Shown here one piece after another: positions 4,407-7,250 of a DNA stretch of 7,250 nt. A model generated the notes under the pieces. The model saw only the letters and a list, made by a program, of their open reading frames with translations. It searched no databases and was not told the origin of the DNA. The stretch is taken from contig WBUV01000158.1 in assembly GCA_008933525.1 (NCBI GenBank), positions 1 to 7,250 of the forward strand, in the 5' to 3' direction. How positions within the stretch are numbered: position 1 is the first letter of the stretch; every line of letters starts with the position of its first letter. The stretch comes from Bacteroidales bacterium. GTDB lineage: Bacteria > Bacteroidota > Bacteroidia > Bacteroidales > Tenuifilaceae. Made by a program: the position numbers and the translations under genes.

Positions 4407-6533
4407 ATGTCACTAAAAAAGGAAATATTAACCCGAATTGCAGTAGTGTACGTATTTTTCGTACTGCTGGGGTTAGGCATTATTGCTAAAATCATCTATA
4501 TACAGTTTGTTGAGGGGCATAAGTGGCGTGCAAAGGCTAAGGTTATTACCTATAAGGATATCATTGTAACTCCTAATCGGGGCGATATTTGCGCTACCGA
4601 CGGACGGGTTCTGGCCACATCAATTCCCTATTTCGATTTAAGAATGGATTTGCTTGCTGGTGGTGTTACCGATTCTGTTTTTAACGCCAATATCGATTCG
4701 TTGGCAATTTGTCTATCGAACTTTTTTAAGGATAGGTCGAGGTACGCATATAAATCAGAGTTGACCAATGCCCGCCGATTGGCTAAGAACAAACGTTTCT
4801 ACCCTGTTGCGCCGCGTAAGGTGAACTACATAGAACTACAGCAAATCAAAAAATTCCCTTTGTTTCGTTTAGGCGAGAATAAAGGTGGGTTTATTCCTGT
4901 ACAAAGCAATAAGCGCATACTACCTCACTCAACAATGGCTGCTCGTACCATTGGTACTGTTAACGAGGGTGGCGTTGCCGTTGGTGTAGAGGGTGCATTT
5001 GATTATGCCCTAAAAGGCAAGGCAGGGTTGAGGGTTCATCAGCGTATACCTGGTAACAGCTGGGTTGAAGTGAAAAGTATGGACCAGATTGATGCTGAGG
5101 ATGGTGCCGATGTTGTTACTACCATTGATGTTGAGTTACAGGATGTTGCCGAGGCCGCGTTGCGTAAGCAGCTAGATAAACACAATGCCGAGCACGGTTG
5201 CGCAATTCTGATGGAGGTTGCCACTGGCGATATCAAGGCCATAGCGAACCTTAAGCGCGAGGACGATGGCTCATACTCCGAGATGTATAACTATGCCATT
5301 GGCGAAAGTACCGAGCCCGGTTCAACGATGAAAATTCCAACCCTGATTGCCCTACTTGAGGATGGCCAGATGGAACTGGAAGATACCGTTAATACTGGAA
5401 ACGGAAAGTATAAAATTTACGATAGAACAATTGTCGACTCCAAGGAGGAGGGCCACGGAAAAATATCAGTGAAGGAGGTTTTTGAGGTTTCGTCGAATGT
5501 TGGTGTAGTAAAACTGGTTGGCAAATACTACAAGGGCCGTGAGCGCGATTTTATTGACAGGATTTACGCGATGAAGTTGAATCAACCCCTAAATATCTCC
5601 ATTCCGGGCGAGGTTGCACCTTACATCAAGTATCCGGGCGATAAGTACTGGTCGGGCATGTCGTTACCGATGATGAGTATTGGTTACGAACTTAAGCTTA
5701 CACCGCTTCAAATTCTTACGTTCTACAACGCCATTGCAAACAATGGCCGGATGGTTAAGCCACGTTTGGTGAAATCGTTGGTAAGGCACGGACAGGTGGT
5801 TCAATCATTTTCACCCGAGGTTATATCTACATCAATTTGCTCAAGGTCAACACTCCGTAAGGTTAAGGAGGTGCTTGAGGGTGTTGTGGAGCAAGGAACT
5901 GCCATGAACCTAAAAAATCCTCGTTATAAAATTGCAGGAAAAACTGGCACCGCACAGGTTGCAAAGGGAACTAGAGGTTACAAGCATGGTGGGAGGGTAA
6001 GTTACTCCGCATCGTTTGCTGGTTATTTCCCAGCCGACGATCCAAAGTACTCCTGTATTGTGGTGGTTAACTCGCCCTCCAATAGCGTGTACTACGGAAA
6101 CCTAGTGGCAGGCCCAATCTTTAAGGAGATATCCGATAAGGTTTACGCCACCAGCCCTGAGTGGTTCCGCGAGGTTGACGATAGTGGAGATTTTAAAGAG
6201 ATACCTCAGGCAAAATCGAGTAGCAGGGAGGCCTTGGTAGAGGTGCTCGACGAACTGGATATTCCTTTCGAGAAGGCCGATAAAAAGGCCGATTGGGTTG
6301 CCACCGAGCGCGATAGCGTTAAGGTTGAGTTGAAGAAACTGAACGTATCCAAGAAAACCGTTCCAAATGTAGTTGGAATGGGATTAAAGGATGCATTATT
6401 CCTGCTCGAGAATACTGGGTTAAGGGTTAAGTTTCAGGGCAGAGGCTCTGTTCGCTCACAATCCATTCAGGCAGGAACCAAGGTTGCTCCGGGAAGTACG
6501 GTGTTTTTGGAGATGAGTCTGGGGGAAAGTTGA
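4407..6533 (+). CDS. ftsI: Septal peptidoglycan transpeptidase FtsI (PBP3) with PASTA domain
   Basis: A 708-residue class B penicillin-binding protein that cross-links septal peptidoglycan on the outer face of the membrane, working with FtsW. Seen in order: short cytoplasmic tail, membrane anchor (about 11-31), the dimerisation domain with NRGDICATDGRVLATS (57-72), and the transpeptidase domain with all three catalytic motifs, STMK (Ser306 nucleophile, Lys309), SSN (362-364) and KTGT (512-515). A single PASTA domain closes the protein (about 651-704, TVPNVVGMGLKDALFLLE). A PASTA tail on FtsI is usual for Bacteroidota and absent from Escherichia coli PBP3. A charged linker (about 585-650) joins it to the catalytic domain. 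It is an expected beta-lactam target. The start at 4407 precedes the membrane anchor directly; the ribosome site is weak (AAGCAGA). It ends in tandem stops TGA-TAG. Position between ftsL and murE fits the dcw order. Confidence 0.95.
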   Translation: MSLKKEILTRIAVVYVFFVLLGLGIIAKIIYIQFVEGHKWRAKAKVITYKDIIVTPNRGDICATDGRVLATSIPYFDLRMDLLAGGVTDSVFNANIDSLAICLSNFFKDRSRYAYKSELTNARRLAKNKRFYPVAPRKVNYIELQQIKKFPLFRLGENKGGFIPVQSNKRILPHSTMAARTIGTVNEGGVAVGVEGAFDYALKGKAGLRVHQRIPGNSWVEVKSMDQIDAEDGADVVTTIDVELQDVAEAALRKQLDKHNAEHGCAILMEVATGDIKAIANLKREDDGSYSEMYNYAIGESTEPGSTMKIPTLIALLEDGQMELEDTVNTGNGKYKIYDRTIVDSKEEGHGKISVKEVFEVSSNVGVVKLVGKYYKGRERDFIDRIYAMKLNQPLNISIPGEVAPYIKYPGDKYWSGMSLPMMSIGYELKLTPLQILTFYNAIANNGRMVKPRLVKSLVRHGQVVQSFSPEVISTSICSRSTLRKVKEVLEGVVEQGTAMNLKNPRYKIAGKTGTAQVAKGTRGYKHGGRVSYSASFAGYFPADDPKYSCIVVVNSPSNSVYYGNLVAGPIFKEISDKVYATSPEWFREVDDSGDFKEIPQAKSSSREALVEVLDELDIPFEKADKKADWVATERDSVKVELKKLNVSKKTVPNVVGMGLKDALFLLENTGLRVKFQGRGSVRSQSIQAGTKVAPGSTVFLEMSLGES

Positions 6534-6675
6534 TAGAGTTATTGAGTTAATAAGTTATTAGGTTTTTGATGGATGATGAGTTAGTTCGATAAATTGAGGC
6601 AGTTTAAAGTCACCAGTAACATGTCACTCTTCACCAAATTAAAAAAGAAAAAGATATACTGAAAGATATATAGCA
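6534..6675 (+). repeat. AT-rich intergenic gap with reiterated GAGTTATT-like words
   Basis: The 142 bases between ftsI and murE open with imperfect copies of an AGTTATT unit (GAGTTATTGAGTTAATAAG, then TTATTAGG, then GAGTTAGTT), a low-complexity pattern with no coding frame. Near the end AAAGATATA occurs twice (6650-6658 and 6662-6670) just before the murE start, so any ribosome-binding information is A-rich rather than a Shine-Dalgarno site. I see no terminator and no full -7 element, so read-through from ftsI into murE is likely. Confidence 0.45.
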
Positions 6676-7250
6676 ATGTTGATTACACTAAAAAACATAC
6701 TACCAAAATCGCTCAAGTTCGATGCTGTTGGCGCATTGGATATTGAGGTGGCTGGTTTAACGTTCGATTCTAGAACGGTCGACCGCGGATTTTGCTTTTT
6801 TGCAATAAAGGGTACTCAGGTTGATGGTCACCAGTTCATTTCAACTGCCGTTGATAAAGGTGCTTCGGTGATAGTTTGCGAGCAGATGCCCGTAGAAATA
6901 TCACCCAAAACAACCTACATCAAGGTTGAGGATGCATCGTATGCGTTGGGTTTGATGGCATCGGCATTCTACGGTAATCCTTCGGAGAAGTTGAGGTTGG
7001 TTGGAGTTACGGGTACAAACGGAAAAACTACCACGGCAACTCTGCTTTACAAGATGGCTGGCCTATTGGGCCATAAATCTGGCTTACTTTCAACTGTTGT
7101 AAATTACATTGGCGATAACGAGGTTCCTGCTACGCATACTACCCCCGACCAAATTCAGCTCAACGCTTTGCTCGCTCGAATGGTGGCCGAGGGTTGCGAG
7201 TACTGCTTTATGGAGGTGAGTTCGCACTCAGTGGTGCAGAATCGTATTGC
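6676..7250 (+). CDS. murE: UDP-N-acetylmuramoyl-tripeptide synthetase MurE, 3'-truncated by window edge
   Basis: The frame is open from ATG 6676 to the window edge and gives 191 complete residues, about 40 percent of a usual MurE of near 490. MurE is the cytoplasmic ATP-dependent ligase that adds the third amino acid to UDP-MurNAc-L-Ala-D-Glu. Seen: the N-terminal domain with GLTFDSRTVDRGFCFFAIKG (27-46) and DGHQFI (50-55), the ATP-binding loop VTGTNGKTTT (111-120), the substrate-contact run THTTPD (153-158), and EVSSHSVVQNRI (180-191), the family's EVSSH motif. These separate it from MurC, MurD and MurF. The motif that decides meso-diaminopimelate versus lysine (DNPR type) lies beyond the window, so the added residue is not shown; meso-diaminopimelate is expected for this phylum. 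It continues the dcw order after ftsI; mraY and murD would be expected next. Confidence 0.95.
   Translation, partial: MLITLKNILPKSLKFDAVGALDIEVAGLTFDSRTVDRGFCFFAIKGTQVDGHQFISTAVDKGASVIVCEQMPVEISPKTTYIKVEDASYALGLMASAFYGNPSEKLRLVGVTGTNGKTTTATLLYKMAGLLGHKSGLLSTVVNYIGDNEVPATHTTPDQIQLNALLARMVAEGCEYCFMEVSSHSVVQNRI

Noticed and set aside
5039..5242. Antisense 67-codon frame within ftsI
   Set aside because: It lies opposite the transpeptidase-domain coding sequence and has a composition typical of reverse-complement artefacts.

Overview
The window carries the 5' end of a division and cell wall (dcw) cluster from a member of the Bacteroidota. The evidence is the gene order mraZ-rsmH-ftsL-ftsI-murE, the PASTA-tailed FtsI, the divergent FtsL-like protein, Bacteroidota-type accessory families (DUF4395, DoxX-like, DUF3592, a GldM-C-like secreted protein), TAnnTTTG-type promoter candidates and starts that mostly lack Shine-Dalgarno sequences. 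I cannot name the genus from sequence alone.

Left part (1-1904): the 3' portion of a + strand DUF4395 membrane protein faces three - strand genes. In their transcription order these are a small secreted protein resembling the GldM C-terminal domain, a DUF3592 membrane protein and a four-helix DoxX-like membrane protein. The two convergent units meet at a strong bidirectional hairpin terminator (514-537).

Centre (1905-2543): a 639-base divergent non-coding region with unusually dense structure. It holds an orphan promoter-like octamer followed by a terminator-like hairpin, a second hairpin, a 111-base palindromic repeat with nested inverted repeats of CCCCTCTC type, a promoter candidate for the dcw operon (TATCTTTG, 2377-2384), three AAGTGG direct repeats at exact 10-base spacing that I read as the MraZ operator, and an 8-bp hairpin with a GAAA loop ending 5 bases before the mraZ start codon.

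Right part (2544-7250): mraZ (regulator of the cluster), rsmH (16S rRNA m4C1402 methyltransferase) and ftsL overlap by 1 and 4 bases and look translationally coupled. ftsI (septal transpeptidase) and murE (muropeptide ligase, cut by the window edge) follow after gaps of 125 and 142 bases filled with AT-rich, degenerate repeat-like DNA. MraZ would control the operon, RsmH modifies the ribosomal decoding centre, FtsL and FtsI belong to the septal synthesis complex, and MurE builds the peptidoglycan precursor.

I found no wholly new system. The points most worth following are the MraZ boxes with the start-proximal hairpin, the stand-alone GldM-C-like protein and the palindromic repeat.
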